A stretch of 64,000 nt of DNA. It comes from Trueperella bialowiezensis (GTDB lineage Bacteria > Actinomycetota > Actinomycetes > Actinomycetales > Actinomycetaceae). The notes under the pieces are model-generated. The model was given only the letters and a program-made list of their open reading frames with translations. It made no database searches and had not been told where the DNA came from. Made by a program: the position numbers and the translations under genes. This document shows positions 55,154 to 63,253 of the stretch, one piece after another (within the stretch, counting starts at the first letter, position 1; every line of letters starts with the position of its first letter). The stretch spans positions 1,178,001 to 1,242,000 of the forward strand of contig NZ_LR134476.1 in assembly GCF_900637955.1 (NCBI RefSeq), written 5' to 3'.

Positions 55154-55849
55154 ATGGGGAACGCGAAGTCAAAATCGACCATGGTGTACGAGGCTCTTCG
55201 CGATGCGATTGTGGCAGGGCGGTACACGCCGGGTTACCGGCTAACCATCAGCACGTTAGCGAAAGAATTCGGCGTGTCCGCCGTCCCCGTCCGGGAAGCC
55301 ATCCGCTGGCTTCAGGCCGAAGGTTTCGTCGAATACACCCATAACGTGGGTGCGCAAGTCACCCAGATCGACGTCACCAAATACGCAGATTCGCTCCGCG
55401 TACTGGCCTTGCTAGAAGGAATGGCAACGGCGTCGTCGGCACCCCACCTGACGGGCGCCGACCTCGCTACGGCACGCAAGCTCAACGACGAAATGCGTTT
55501 CGTCGTCGGGATGCCCGTGTTTGACTCGGCGAACTATCGCAAACTGAACGAACAGTTTCACGCTGTGCTCACGTCCGCGTCCCCCAATTCCCGTCTCATT
55601 AGTCTTATGAAAAGAGAAGCAGAACGCGTCGCGCTCATGCGCCGAACCTCGTTCGAGTTCGACGCCCAGCGTTCCATGACGTCAGTCCAGCAGCATCACG
55701 AGCTTTTGAATCTCATTGAAGGCGGCGCCGATGCCACCGAGATCGAGATTTTTGCGCGGCAGCACAAGCTCGCATCGCTGGAGCGTTCGCTCAACACACT
55801 TACTGACACGGAACCAGTTGCTGGTACTGAAACCACAACTGCCACATAA
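55154..55849 (+). CDS. GntR-family regulator with FCD domain
   Basis: A 231-residue regulator: winged helix-turn-helix (residues 8-75, LTISTLAKEFGVSAVPVREAIRWLQAEGFVEY) and an all-helical FCD domain (LRVLALLEGMA ... YRKLNEQFHAVLTSAS ... QHHELLNLIEGGA). FCD members sense carboxylates and aromatic acids with a bound metal; NEQFHAVL and QQHHELL hold the likely histidines. It sits within the aromatic operon and is the probable pathway regulator, with the repeat at 49242-49265 as candidate operator. Confidence 0.92.
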   Translation: MGNAKSKSTMVYEALRDAIVAGRYTPGYRLTISTLAKEFGVSAVPVREAIRWLQAEGFVEYTHNVGAQVTQIDVTKYADSLRVLALLEGMATASSAPHLTGADLATARKLNDEMRFVVGMPVFDSANYRKLNEQFHAVLTSASPNSRLISLMKREAERVALMRRTSFEFDAQRSMTSVQQHHELLNLIEGGADATEIEIFARQHKLASLERSLNTLTDTEPVAGTETTTAT

Positions 55850-55866
55850 CCAGGAAAGGCTTTCAA

Positions 55867-57807
55867 GTGAAGTTCCATCACCACGGATATATTTCCGAAG
55901 ATCCCCGCGTGCAGATCGCACACGAATCCTGCGTGGATCGCAACCCGGATCTCCCCGACGAGGTGGATGTTCTTATCGTGGGCGCCGGCCCAGCCGGGAT
56001 GATTACGGCCGCTCAGCTCTCGGTTTTCCCCGAGATTGAGGCGCGCATTATCGACGTTCGTGACGGGCGGCTCCCGCTCGGGCACGCTGACGGTATTCAG
56101 TCTAGGTCGGTTGAGACCTTCCAGGCGTTCGGCTTTGCTGAGGAAGTGATTGAAGAAGGTTACCGAATCACCGAGACGGCGTTTTGGAAGCCAGACCCGG
56201 ATAACCCCGACCACATTATTCGCACCGGTTGGACCGACGACGACCCGAACGGCCTGTCTGAATTCCCGCACCTGATCGTCAACCAGGCGCGTATCTTGGA
56301 CTACTTCCGGCGCTTTATGGGCCGGCAGGCCTCGCGTATGCCGGTGAATTTCGGTTGGGAGTTCCGCACGCTGCGTATTAACGAAGGCGCGGAATACCCG
56401 GTGGAGTGCGAGCTGGTGGGCTCGGGCGCGGCCAACAAGGGCGAAGAACGTACCGTGCATGCTAAGTACGTGCTGGGTGCCGACGGCGCGCGCTCCAACG
56501 TGCGCACGGCCATCGGTGCGAAGAACTCGCGCGTGATCTCCAACCACGCGTGGGGCGTTGCCGATATTTTGGTTGACACCGACTTCCCGGATGCGATGAC
56601 CAAGGCGATCATCAACTCCAACCACGGCTCTATCTTGCACATTCCGCGTGAGGGCGGCTTCCTGTTCCGCACCTACGTGGACCTCGGCGAAGTTCCTGAG
56701 GACGACAACCACCAAGTGCGCAACACTCCGCTTGAGGAGATCGTAGCCAAGGGTAACAAGATCATGAGCCCGTACTCCTACCAGGTCAAGGACGTGGCCT
56801 GGTGGTCCGTGTACGAAGTGGGGCACCGCGTGACCGAACGGTTCGACGACGTCCTGCCAGAAAACCGGGGCAGCCAAGACCCGCGCGTGTTCATCGCCGG
56901 CGATGCGTGCCACACCCACTCGGCGAAGGCCGGGCAGGGCATGAACGTGTCCATGCAAGACGGGTTCAACCTGGGCTGGAAGCTTGCGCAGGTGTTGCGC
57001 GGCTACTCCTCGCCGTCGCTGCTGTCCACCTACAACGCTGAGCGCCAGCCGGTGGCGCAAGACCTCATCGACTTCGACCTCGAATGGTCTGGCAAGATGG
57101 CTGCCACCGGGGAAAGCGACGAATCGATCGAGGACTTCTACGTGCGCACGTGGGAATTCCCCTCCGGGTTCCGAACCGAGTACCCGCCGTCGCTGCTCAT
57201 CGCTTCGGATGCGAAGCAGGAGCTGGCCACCGGCTACCCGCTGGGCAAGCGCTTCAAGTCCTACCGTGTGATGCGCCGCTCGGACGCTCACGACGTCCAC
57301 CTTGGCCACCTGCACGAAGCCGACGGCCGCTGGCGCATCTACGTGTTCGCCGACCGTCCGAAGGCTGACGCCCCGGATTCGAAGGTGCGCGCCTTTGGTG
57401 ACTGGCTGAAGAACTCGCCGGACTCGCCGGTGGTGCGCCACACGAAGCCGGGCGACGACATCAACTCGGTGTTCGACGTCAAGGTCATCTACCAGCAGCC
57501 GCACCGCGAGTTTGAGCTCGGGGACGCGCCGGAGATTTTCCGCCCGCGTGTTGGCAAGTACCAGCTGGAAGACAAGAACGAAGTGTTCGGCATCATCCAC
57601 CACCCGGGCATCCCAGAGAAGCGTGACGCCCTGGTTCCGGCCACCACGAACATGTTCCAAAAGGAAGACATCTTCGAGGCGCGCGGGATCTCGCGTGATG
57701 GTGCCGTGGTTGTTGTACGGCCAGACATGTACGTCGCCCACATCACCTCGCTTGAGGACACGGAATCGCTCGCCAACTTCTTCGCACCGATCTTTGATCT
57801 GAGCTAG
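55867..57807 (+). CDS. FAD-dependent aromatic hydroxylase (phenol 2-monooxygenase / 3-hydroxybenzoate 4-hydroxylase type)
   Basis: A 646-residue group A flavoprotein monooxygenase. FAD-binding GAGPAG (39-44), the DG motif YVLGADGARSNVR and the GD motif FIAGDACHTHSAKAGQGMN are intact. A thioredoxin-like C-terminal domain (from about 450) completes the PHOX/MobA architecture. GTG start at 55867 after AGGAAAGG. It would hydroxylate a phenolic acid with NADPH and O2. MobA hydroxylates 3-hydroxybenzoate at C4; by analogy this may convert 3- or 4-hydroxyphenylacetate to homoprotocatechuate, replacing HpaBC. That substrate is inferred from context only. Confidence 0.88.
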   Translation: MKFHHHGYISEDPRVQIAHESCVDRNPDLPDEVDVLIVGAGPAGMITAAQLSVFPEIEARIIDVRDGRLPLGHADGIQSRSVETFQAFGFAEEVIEEGYRITETAFWKPDPDNPDHIIRTGWTDDDPNGLSEFPHLIVNQARILDYFRRFMGRQASRMPVNFGWEFRTLRINEGAEYPVECELVGSGAANKGEERTVHAKYVLGADGARSNVRTAIGAKNSRVISNHAWGVADILVDTDFPDAMTKAIINSNHGSILHIPREGGFLFRTYVDLGEVPEDDNHQVRNTPLEEIVAKGNKIMSPYSYQVKDVAWWSVYEVGHRVTERFDDVLPENRGSQDPRVFIAGDACHTHSAKAGQGMNVSMQDGFNLGWKLAQVLRGYSSPSLLSTYNAERQPVAQDLIDFDLEWSGKMAATGESDESIEDFYVRTWEFPSGFRTEYPPSLLIASDAKQELATGYPLGKRFKSYRVMRRSDAHDVHLGHLHEADGRWRIYVFADRPKADAPDSKVRAFGDWLKNSPDSPVVRHTKPGDDINSVFDVKVIYQQPHREFELGDAPEIFRPRVGKYQLEDKNEVFGIIHHPGIPEKRDALVPATTNMFQKEDIFEARGISRDGAVVVVRPDMYVAHITSLEDTESLANFFAPIFDLS

Positions 57808-57815
57808 GAGCACAG

Positions 57816-58601
57816 GTGTTAGAACAACGGATCTTAGATGAGATCGCAGCTGAGCTAGCTGAAGCGGAGCGGACGCGGGCCGTGATGCCCCGCATCACGG
57901 CCCGGTATCCAGAGGCCACCATTGAGGACTCGTACTCCATTCAGGCCGCCTGGCGGGACCGCGAGGTTGCTGCCGGGAGGAAGATTGTTGGGCGCAAGAT
58001 CGGGCTGACCTCGAAAGCGATGCAGGCTGCCACCGGTATCAGCGAGCCTGATTACGGCGTGATCTTCGAGGACACTGTGTTCGAGAACGGATCAGTGATC
58101 GACTTTGATCGGTTCTTGAATGTGCGCATCGAGGTGGAGCTGGCGTTCGTGCTCAAAGACCCGCTCGAAGGCCCGAACTGCACGGTGTTCGACGTGCTGC
58201 GAGCCACCGAGTTCGTGACTCCCGCGTTGGAGATTCTAAACTCGCATATCGAGCTCGAAGGGCGCACGATCGTCGACACGATCTCGGACAACGCGGCATA
58301 CGGCGGAATGGTGTTGGGCGGCAACCCGATGAAGCCCGACGCCATCGACCTGCGCTGGGTAGGCGCCCTGCTCTACAAGAACGAAACGATTGAGGAAACC
58401 GGCGTGGCAGCCGGTGTGCTCAATCATCCGGCCACCGGCGTGGCCTGGCTGGCTAACAAGTTCGCCCAACATGGTGACCGCCTCGAAGCCGGGGAGGTCA
58501 TCCTGGCCGGGTCGTTCACACGCCCCATGTGGGTCGACCGCGGTGACACCGTGCTGTGCGACTACGGACAGATGGGAACCATCTCATGTCGTTTCGTGTA
58601 G
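57816..58601 (+). CDS. hpaH: 2-oxo-hept-4-ene-1,7-dioate hydratase
   Basis: A 261-residue member of the hydratase/decarboxylase group (HpaH, MhpD). Conserved stretches include [41 protein letters not shown] and [29 protein letters not shown]. It adds water to the C4 double bond of 2-oxohept-4-ene-1,7-dioate, giving the substrate of HpaI. GTG start at 57816 after AGGAG, 8 bp from the monooxygenase stop. Confidence 0.94.
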   Translation: MLEQRILDEIAAELAEAERTRAVMPRITARYPEATIEDSYSIQAAWRDREVAAGRKIVGRKIGLTSKAMQAATGISEPDYGVIFEDTVFENGSVIDFDRFLNVRIEVELAFVLKDPLEGPNCTVFDVLRATEFVTPALEILNSHIELEGRTIVDTISDNAAYGGMVLGGNPMKPDAIDLRWVGALLYKNETIEETGVAAGVLNHPATGVAWLANKFAQHGDRLEAGEVILAGSFTRPMWVDRGDTVLCDYGQMGTISCRFV

Positions 58602-59512
58602 AACTCCCGCCCACATTCGCCCAGCGGTTGGCTGACCAGCGTTCGGCTGGTCAGCCCTCTGTGGGCGCCGGTCCTGCCGGGCTTGGCTCTGCCGAGCCTG
58701 GTCGGGCTGATAGCCGGGCCACGGCTAGTCAGGCAACTGGTGGCCGGGCGCTGGTCGGCATGTGGGTGACTTCGGGAAGCCTCGTCAACACGGAGATCGC
58801 AGCAGGTTCTGGCCTGGACTGGATCCTCATCGACGGGGAACACGCCCCGCTGTCTCTGGCTGACATTCAGAGCCAGCTGCAGGTGGTTGCCGCCTATCCG
58901 GCAACCCCGGTGGTGCGGGTGCCGGCCAACGACGTCGTGCTCATCAAGCAGTACCTCGATCTTGGTGCGCAAAACCTGCTGGTTCCGATGGTGCATACTC
59001 CTGAGGATGCTCAGGCTGCCGTGCGGGCAACCCGGTATCCGCCTCAGGGCGTGCGCGGGGTTGGCTCGGCGTTGGCGCGTGGTGCGCGGTGGAACCGCGT
59101 GGCGAACTATCTCCAGCGGGCTAATGACGAACTCGTGTCCCTCATCGTGCAGATCGAATCGGCTCAAGCCGTGGACAATGCGGAGGAGATCGCTGCCACG
59201 GACGGCGTGGACGCGATCTTCATTGGGCCGTCTGATTTGGCCGCTTCGATGGGGCTGATCGGCCAGCAGGGTCATCCCGATGTGGTGGCGAATGTGCAGC
59301 GAGCAATCGCCGCCGCCAGGAAAGCTGGCAAGCCGGTAGGCATCAACGCCTTCGATCCGACTCTTGCGAATAGGTATATCGATGAGGGGATCGACTTCAT
59401 CCTGGTCGGGGCGGACGTGGCGATTTTGGCTCGTCAGTCGGAGGCGCTCGCGGATACCTATATTTATGCGCGCCAAGGCCAGGCGGGCGGCGAGGTGCCA
59501 GACTCTTATTAG
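58586..59512 (+). CDS. hpaI: 4-hydroxy-2-oxoheptanedioate aldolase with an N-terminal insertion
   Basis: A class II, metal-dependent aldolase (HpcH/HpaI family) of 308 residues splitting 4-hydroxy-2-oxoheptane-1,7-dioate into pyruvate and succinic semialdehyde. Core motifs: LDWILIDGEHAPLS, VVRVPANDVVLIKQYLDLG, ATRYPPQGVRGVGSALARGARWN, IVQIESAQAV and AIFIGPSDLAASMG. Between the first helix (FAQRLAD) and the first strand (RALVGMWV) lie about 37 extra Gly/Ala/Ser/Pro-rich residues (QRSAGQPSVGAGPAG onward) absent from the usual roughly 265-residue enzyme. ATG at 58586 overlaps hpaH by 16 bp. Last gene of the operon. Confidence 0.93.
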   Translation: MSFRVELPPTFAQRLADQRSAGQPSVGAGPAGLGSAEPGRADSRATASQATGGRALVGMWVTSGSLVNTEIAAGSGLDWILIDGEHAPLSLADIQSQLQVVAAYPATPVVRVPANDVVLIKQYLDLGAQNLLVPMVHTPEDAQAAVRATRYPPQGVRGVGSALARGARWNRVANYLQRANDELVSLIVQIESAQAVDNAEEIAATDGVDAIFIGPSDLAASMGLIGQQGHPDVVANVQRAIAAARKAGKPVGINAFDPTLANRYIDEGIDFILVGADVAILARQSEALADTYIYARQGQAGGEVPDSY

Positions 59513-59530
59513 ATGCTGCTCGGTAGCACC

Positions 59531-59601
59531 GGAAACTTTTCCCGCTATAGCCGGAGATCTTCGTATATGCCAAGATCGCCCGCTATAGCGGGAAAACTTT
59601 T
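59531..59601. repeat. Multi-palindromic element family 2, copy B
   Basis: A 14-bp perfect inverted repeat ttttcccgctatag/ctatagcgggaaaa (59537-59550 and 59583-59596), extended imperfectly outward, enclosing gatcttcgtatat...aagatc (about 59556-59577). It shares gctatag and gatcttcgtatat with copy A (37734-37819). It starts about 20 bp after the hpaI stop. Confidence 0.8.
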
Positions 59602-59651
59602 CGCTAAAACCGACTGACCGGCTGACTCGAGCCGGCTGAGCACAAGAAAAA

Positions 59652-59695
59652 GCGAGCTTCACGGTGCAAATGTCCGTTTGCACTGTGAAGCTCGC
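59652..59695 (-). terminator. Rho-independent terminator of uxaC
   Basis: Two 19-bp arms (59652-59670 and 59677-59695, one mismatch; gcgagcttcac-g-gtgcaaa) with a 6-base loop. Read on the minus strand the stem is followed directly by a TTTTTC run (complement of 59646-59651), a classic intrinsic terminator for uxaC, about 110 bp after its stop. Confidence 0.88.
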
Positions 59696-59802
59696 TCACG
59701 TGATGAGAGGGCTTCGCCCAGCTACTAGCTGTGCTTGGCTACGCCCGGCTACAGCCAGCAGCTAGGTGCAGCTGCAGCCTGCTCGAACCAGAGCGGGCCG
59801 GC

Positions 59803-61248
59803 TTACTTGCCGATCACGCCCTCCTGCTCGCCCAGAATGCCTTCTAGCTTGAACGCGCGGATCGGGTTGCCGACCACGAGCTCCTTGATGACTTCCTCGG
59901 CCTCGTCCATCTCGAGGCGATGCTCGGCCACGAGCTTGGCCACGTAACCGGAGTCGATGCGGCGAGCCACGTCGTGGCGAGCCGGGATCGACAGGAATGC
60001 GCGCGTGTCGTCAATAAAGCCCGAGGTGCGCGTGAAGCCAGCCGTTTCGGTGACGGCGCCGCGGAAGCGAGCCATTGCCTCCGGAGCGTCGATGAACCAC
60101 CATGGCACGCCGATGAACACGGACGGGTAGAAGCCAGCCAGCGGAGCAAGCTCGCGCGAGTACACAGTCTCGTCCATCGTGAACGGGATGAGGTGCAGGT
60201 TCTCCGACGTGCCGAAGTCCGACAGCGCGGGCTGCAGGTTCTCGGTGAACTCAGTCTTCGTGGGAATGTCACAGCCAACATCAGCGCCGAACCGTTCGAA
60301 GGTTGGCCTGTGGTGGTTGCGGTACACGGCCGGATGTAAGGTCATGGTCAGGCCGTCTTCGCTGGCCATGCGGACCTGCTCGTACATCATCGACCTGCGC
60401 AGCGCGTCTGCGTCTTCCTTGCTGACCTTGCCGGCCAGTGCTTCCTTGTAGATGCGCTCGGCCTCGGCGTCGGACAGGCGCGCGGTGCCCGGATCGGCGT
60501 GCGAGTGGTCGGTAGAAATCGCGCCGTTCTCCTTGAAGTAGGCGCGGCGGTTTTCCATGGCCTCGTTGAAGCCGGCCCACGTGGTCGTATCCACGCCCGA
60601 CGCATTCGCGAGCGCCTCCATGAGCTGCGGCCAGTCCTCGCGGGCGGGCTCAAGGTACTTGTCCGGACGGAAGGTCGGGCGTACTTCGCCGTCGAAATCC
60701 GGATCTTCCTTGATCTTCTTGTGGTGGCGCAGGTCGTCAACCGGGTCGTCGGTGGTAGCGATGAACGACAGCGGGAAGCGCTTGTACAGCGCGCGCGGGC
60801 GGAACTCGGGCTCCTGCAGCCGTTCGGCGATCTGGTCGTAGATCTGGTCGGCGGTTTCTGCCGACGGGCGCACGCGGATGTCGAAGTAGTCGTAGAGTTC
60901 GTTTTCCATCCAGTACTTCACGGGCGTGCCGCGGTAGAGCCACCAGTGCTTGAACAGGAGCTTGAACGCCTTGCGGGATTCTTCTTCAGAGAAGTCCTTC
61001 TGGCCAACACCGAGCAGCGCCAGGTCAACCCCGTGGTTGTGGAGCATGCGGTTGACGTAGTGATCCGGCGTGATGAGCAGCGACGTCGGATCCTTGAACG
61101 GCTCGTCATTCGCGAGCCACTCCGGAGGCACGTGACCGTGCGGAGAGATGATCGGTTCATCCTTGATGGAATCGTGAAGTTTGCGCGCGATGTCGCGGGT
61201 CGTAGGATCGGCCGGGAACAGGCGATCCGGATGCGGCTGGAGTTTCAT
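59803..61248 (-). CDS. uxaC: Glucuronate isomerase (uronate isomerase)
   Basis: A 481-residue amidohydrolase-superfamily enzyme converting D-glucuronate to D-fructuronate (or galacturonate to tagaturonate). Metal-binding SPHGHVPPEW (His-x-His) lies near residues 35-44; MENELYDYFDIR, HADPGTARLSD and IDDTRAFLSIPARHDVARRIDSGYVA are family features. It provides the first step for the uxuB-uxuA-kdgK-eda operon at 30258-34723. It is divergent from a TRAP transporter that may bring in its substrate. An intrinsic terminator follows. Confidence 0.96.
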   Translation of the reverse strand: MKLQPHPDRLFPADPTTRDIARKLHDSIKDEPIISPHGHVPPEWLANDEPFKDPTSLLITPDHYVNRMLHNHGVDLALLGVGQKDFSEEESRKAFKLLFKHWWLYRGTPVKYWMENELYDYFDIRVRPSAETADQIYDQIAERLQEPEFRPRALYKRFPLSFIATTDDPVDDLRHHKKIKEDPDFDGEVRPTFRPDKYLEPAREDWPQLMEALANASGVDTTTWAGFNEAMENRRAYFKENGAISTDHSHADPGTARLSDAEAERIYKEALAGKVSKEDADALRRSMMYEQVRMASEDGLTMTLHPAVYRNHHRPTFERFGADVGCDIPTKTEFTENLQPALSDFGTSENLHLIPFTMDETVYSRELAPLAGFYPSVFIGVPWWFIDAPEAMARFRGAVTETAGFTRTSGFIDDTRAFLSIPARHDVARRIDSGYVAKLVAEHRLEMDEAEEVIKELVVGNPIRAFKLEGILGEQEGVIGK

Positions 61249-61637
61249 AACTGCCTTCCTCTGTATATTGCCTGCCTGTAGGCGATTGGTTGGCCCGCCT
61301 TAGGCGAGGTGGATCATCGGTGATCCGCTCTCATTCTAGGATAGGTGGTCGCGATTAGAATGGGTACCCGTTTGGTGAAGATGGGAAACATTTCCCGACG
61401 ACGCCGTCTCTCGGCAAGCAGCAGACGCCCGGCGGGTACCAGACGCCCGGCACATCACGGTTTTGACATTCCGGACTTTTAGCCCTCGAGTTAGGCGGAA
61501 AAAATTGTTACGCTCTACCCATCTCGTGATTCCTTTCGACAGGGAAAGGAATCTGCGGGAGCGTATCCGCAGCGTTGCGAAACGCGCTCAAATTTCCACG
61601 CGTGAGCCCTCGCACAGGGCCACATTAAGGAGTTCCA
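61249..61637. promoter_or_regulatory. Divergent control region between uxaC and the TRAP operon
   Basis: 389 bp with several dyads near uxaC: gcctgtaggcga (61274-61285) and gccttaggcga (61297-61307), direct repeats that are themselves palindromic, and ggatcatcggtgatcc (61311-61326). On the TRAP side are TTGACA (61463-61468) and two adjacent hairpins in the leader: attcctttc/gaaaggaat (61530-61538, 61545-61553) and ctgcgg/ccgcag (61554-61559, 61568-61573). These look like operators and a structured 5' leader. Confidence 0.5.
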
Positions 61638-62675
61638 ATGAGAAAACGTTGGAGGCTTCTCGCCGTGCTCGCCAGCATGCTTCTTGCCGTGACCGGATGT
61701 TCTGGTTTCGGTGGTATTCAGCTGGATAGTGTCGGCGACGAAGACACTGTTTCTTACTTTAAGGTTGCGCTCAACCAGACTGAGAGCCATCCGTCGTATA
61801 TTGCGCTTGAGGCGTTTGCGAAGGAGTTTAACGAAAAGACGAACGGGCGCTACGTCGTCGAAGTCTTCCCGAACGAACAGCTCGGATCCCAGCAGGAAGT
61901 CCTGCAAATGGTGAAGTCCGGGGCTATTGAGATGGCGATTGTGTCTGGTACGCAGCTGGAAAACATTAACACTGATTTCCGGGTGTTGAACATGCCGACG
62001 ACGTTCGGCTCGATCGAGCATCAGATCAAGGTTCTGCAGTCTCCCGAGATCGTGGGTGACCTTTTCTCTTCGTTGGAGGAGAAGGAGAACATTACGGTGC
62101 TCGGTGGTTACACCCAGGGTGAGCGTCACGTGTACACGACGTTCGGGCCGGTTGAAGTGCCGGAGGATCTGAGTGGTCAGAAGATCCGCGTGCAGGAATC
62201 GGACATGCACATTCGGATGATTAACCTCATGGGTGGGTCAGCGACGCCGCTGTCTTACGGTGAGGTGTACTCGGCGTTGCAGGCCGGCGTGCTTGACGGG
62301 GCTGAGAACAACATCGTGTCTTACCTGACGGCGCGTCACTTTGAGGTGGCGAAGCACCTGTCGTACACGGGCCACCTGGTGGGTCTTGATTACATGATTA
62401 TGCGCCACGATCTTTTGCAGGCAATGCCCGAGGCTGATCGGGAGCTGCTCTACGAGGCATGGTACGACTCGATGGACAACCACACCGAACTGTGGCTGAA
62501 GGAGACCGAAGAAGCGAAGGCTGAGACGGAGGCTGGGGGAGCCCAGTTCCACGAGGTCGACAAGGAAGCTTTCGCTGAGGCACTTAGCCCAATCGTGGAC
62601 GAATACTTGAAGACCGACTACCAGCGTTCGCTTTTCGAAGCGATCCGCGATGCAGATAAAGAAGGGAGCAAGTAA
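61638..62675 (+). CDS. dctP: TRAP transporter substrate-binding lipoprotein DctP
   Basis: A 345-residue DctP-family solute receptor. Signal peptide with lipobox LAVTGC (Cys about 21), then VALNQTESHPSYIALEAFAKEF, GRYVVEVFPNEQLGSQQEVLQM, the ligand-clamp region KIRVQESDMHIRMINLMGGSATPLSYGEVYSALQAGVLDGAENN (in part) and HLSYTGHLV. The conserved Arg of KIRVQ binds the ligand carboxylate. Next to uxaC, a uronate is a likely ligand. AAGGAG precedes the ATG. First gene of dctPQM. Confidence 0.93.
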   Translation: MRKRWRLLAVLASMLLAVTGCSGFGGIQLDSVGDEDTVSYFKVALNQTESHPSYIALEAFAKEFNEKTNGRYVVEVFPNEQLGSQQEVLQMVKSGAIEMAIVSGTQLENINTDFRVLNMPTTFGSIEHQIKVLQSPEIVGDLFSSLEEKENITVLGGYTQGERHVYTTFGPVEVPEDLSGQKIRVQESDMHIRMINLMGGSATPLSYGEVYSALQAGVLDGAENNIVSYLTARHFEVAKHLSYTGHLVGLDYMIMRHDLLQAMPEADRELLYEAWYDSMDNHTELWLKETEEAKAETEAGGAQFHEVDKEAFAEALSPIVDEYLKTDYQRSLFEAIRDADKEGSK

Positions 62676-62677
62676 TC

Positions 62678-63253
62678 ATGACTACCGTGTATAACGGACT
62701 GAACCGTTTCCTCCAGATTCTGTGCATCATCCTGTTTACTTTGCTTGTGTTGGCAACCACGTGGCAGGTGTTCTCCCGTCTCGTCCTGCACTCTCCGGTC
62801 ACCTGGTCGGAAGAGCTGGCAAAGATGCTGTTCGTATGGCTGTCCTTCCTCGGCTCGGCCCTCGTGTATGGCGAACGCGGCCACATGGCCGTGGAGTTCG
62901 TCGCCCGCAAGTTCGACGATTCGAAGGAGCGCGGCTTCGCGATCTTCACCCACGTGGTGTCGTTCATCTTCGCAGTCATGACACTCGTGTGGGGTGGCTG
63001 GAACGCGGCAATGAACGCGTGGTCGCAGAACCTGACGGCCCTGCCGGTCAACATCGGTTCCGTCTACCTCGTGATGCCGATTGCCGGCGTCGCTATCGCG
63101 CTGTACGCCGTCTACCACATCATCGAAATCTCGGCCGGCCGGGAGACGAACTACCCGGTGCCCGAAGCCGAACTTGCCGCTGAAGAAGGCGAAAAGATGG
63201 CTGCCGACGCCGAAAAGGAAGCACAGGTTGAACAGAAGGGAGCAGACAAGTGA
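62678..63253 (+). CDS. dctQ: TRAP transporter small permease DctQ
   Basis: A 191-residue four-segment membrane protein of the DctQ family; typical motifs VFSRLVLHSPVTWSEELAKMLFVWLSFLGSALVYGERGHMAVEF. It has a longer than usual charged C-terminal tail (about 35 residues, EAELAAEEGEKMAADAEKEA). It begins 2 bp after dctP, and its stop overlaps the GTG of dctM. Confidence 0.93.
   Translation: MTTVYNGLNRFLQILCIILFTLLVLATTWQVFSRLVLHSPVTWSEELAKMLFVWLSFLGSALVYGERGHMAVEFVARKFDDSKERGFAIFTHVVSFIFAVMTLVWGGWNAAMNAWSQNLTALPVNIGSVYLVMPIAGVAIALYAVYHIIEISAGRETNYPVPEAELAAEEGEKMAADAEKEAQVEQKGADK

Noticed and set aside
55696-57813. A 705-codon open frame antisense to the flavoprotein hydroxylase
   Set aside because: The sense frame encodes an intact monooxygenase; the antisense product is Arg/Val/His-rich with no motif, a typical high-GC shadow.
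47659-59512. Aromatic cluster as an integrated genomic island
   Set aside because: No integrase, tRNA or direct-repeat borders are visible and base composition is similar to the surrounding metabolic genes.
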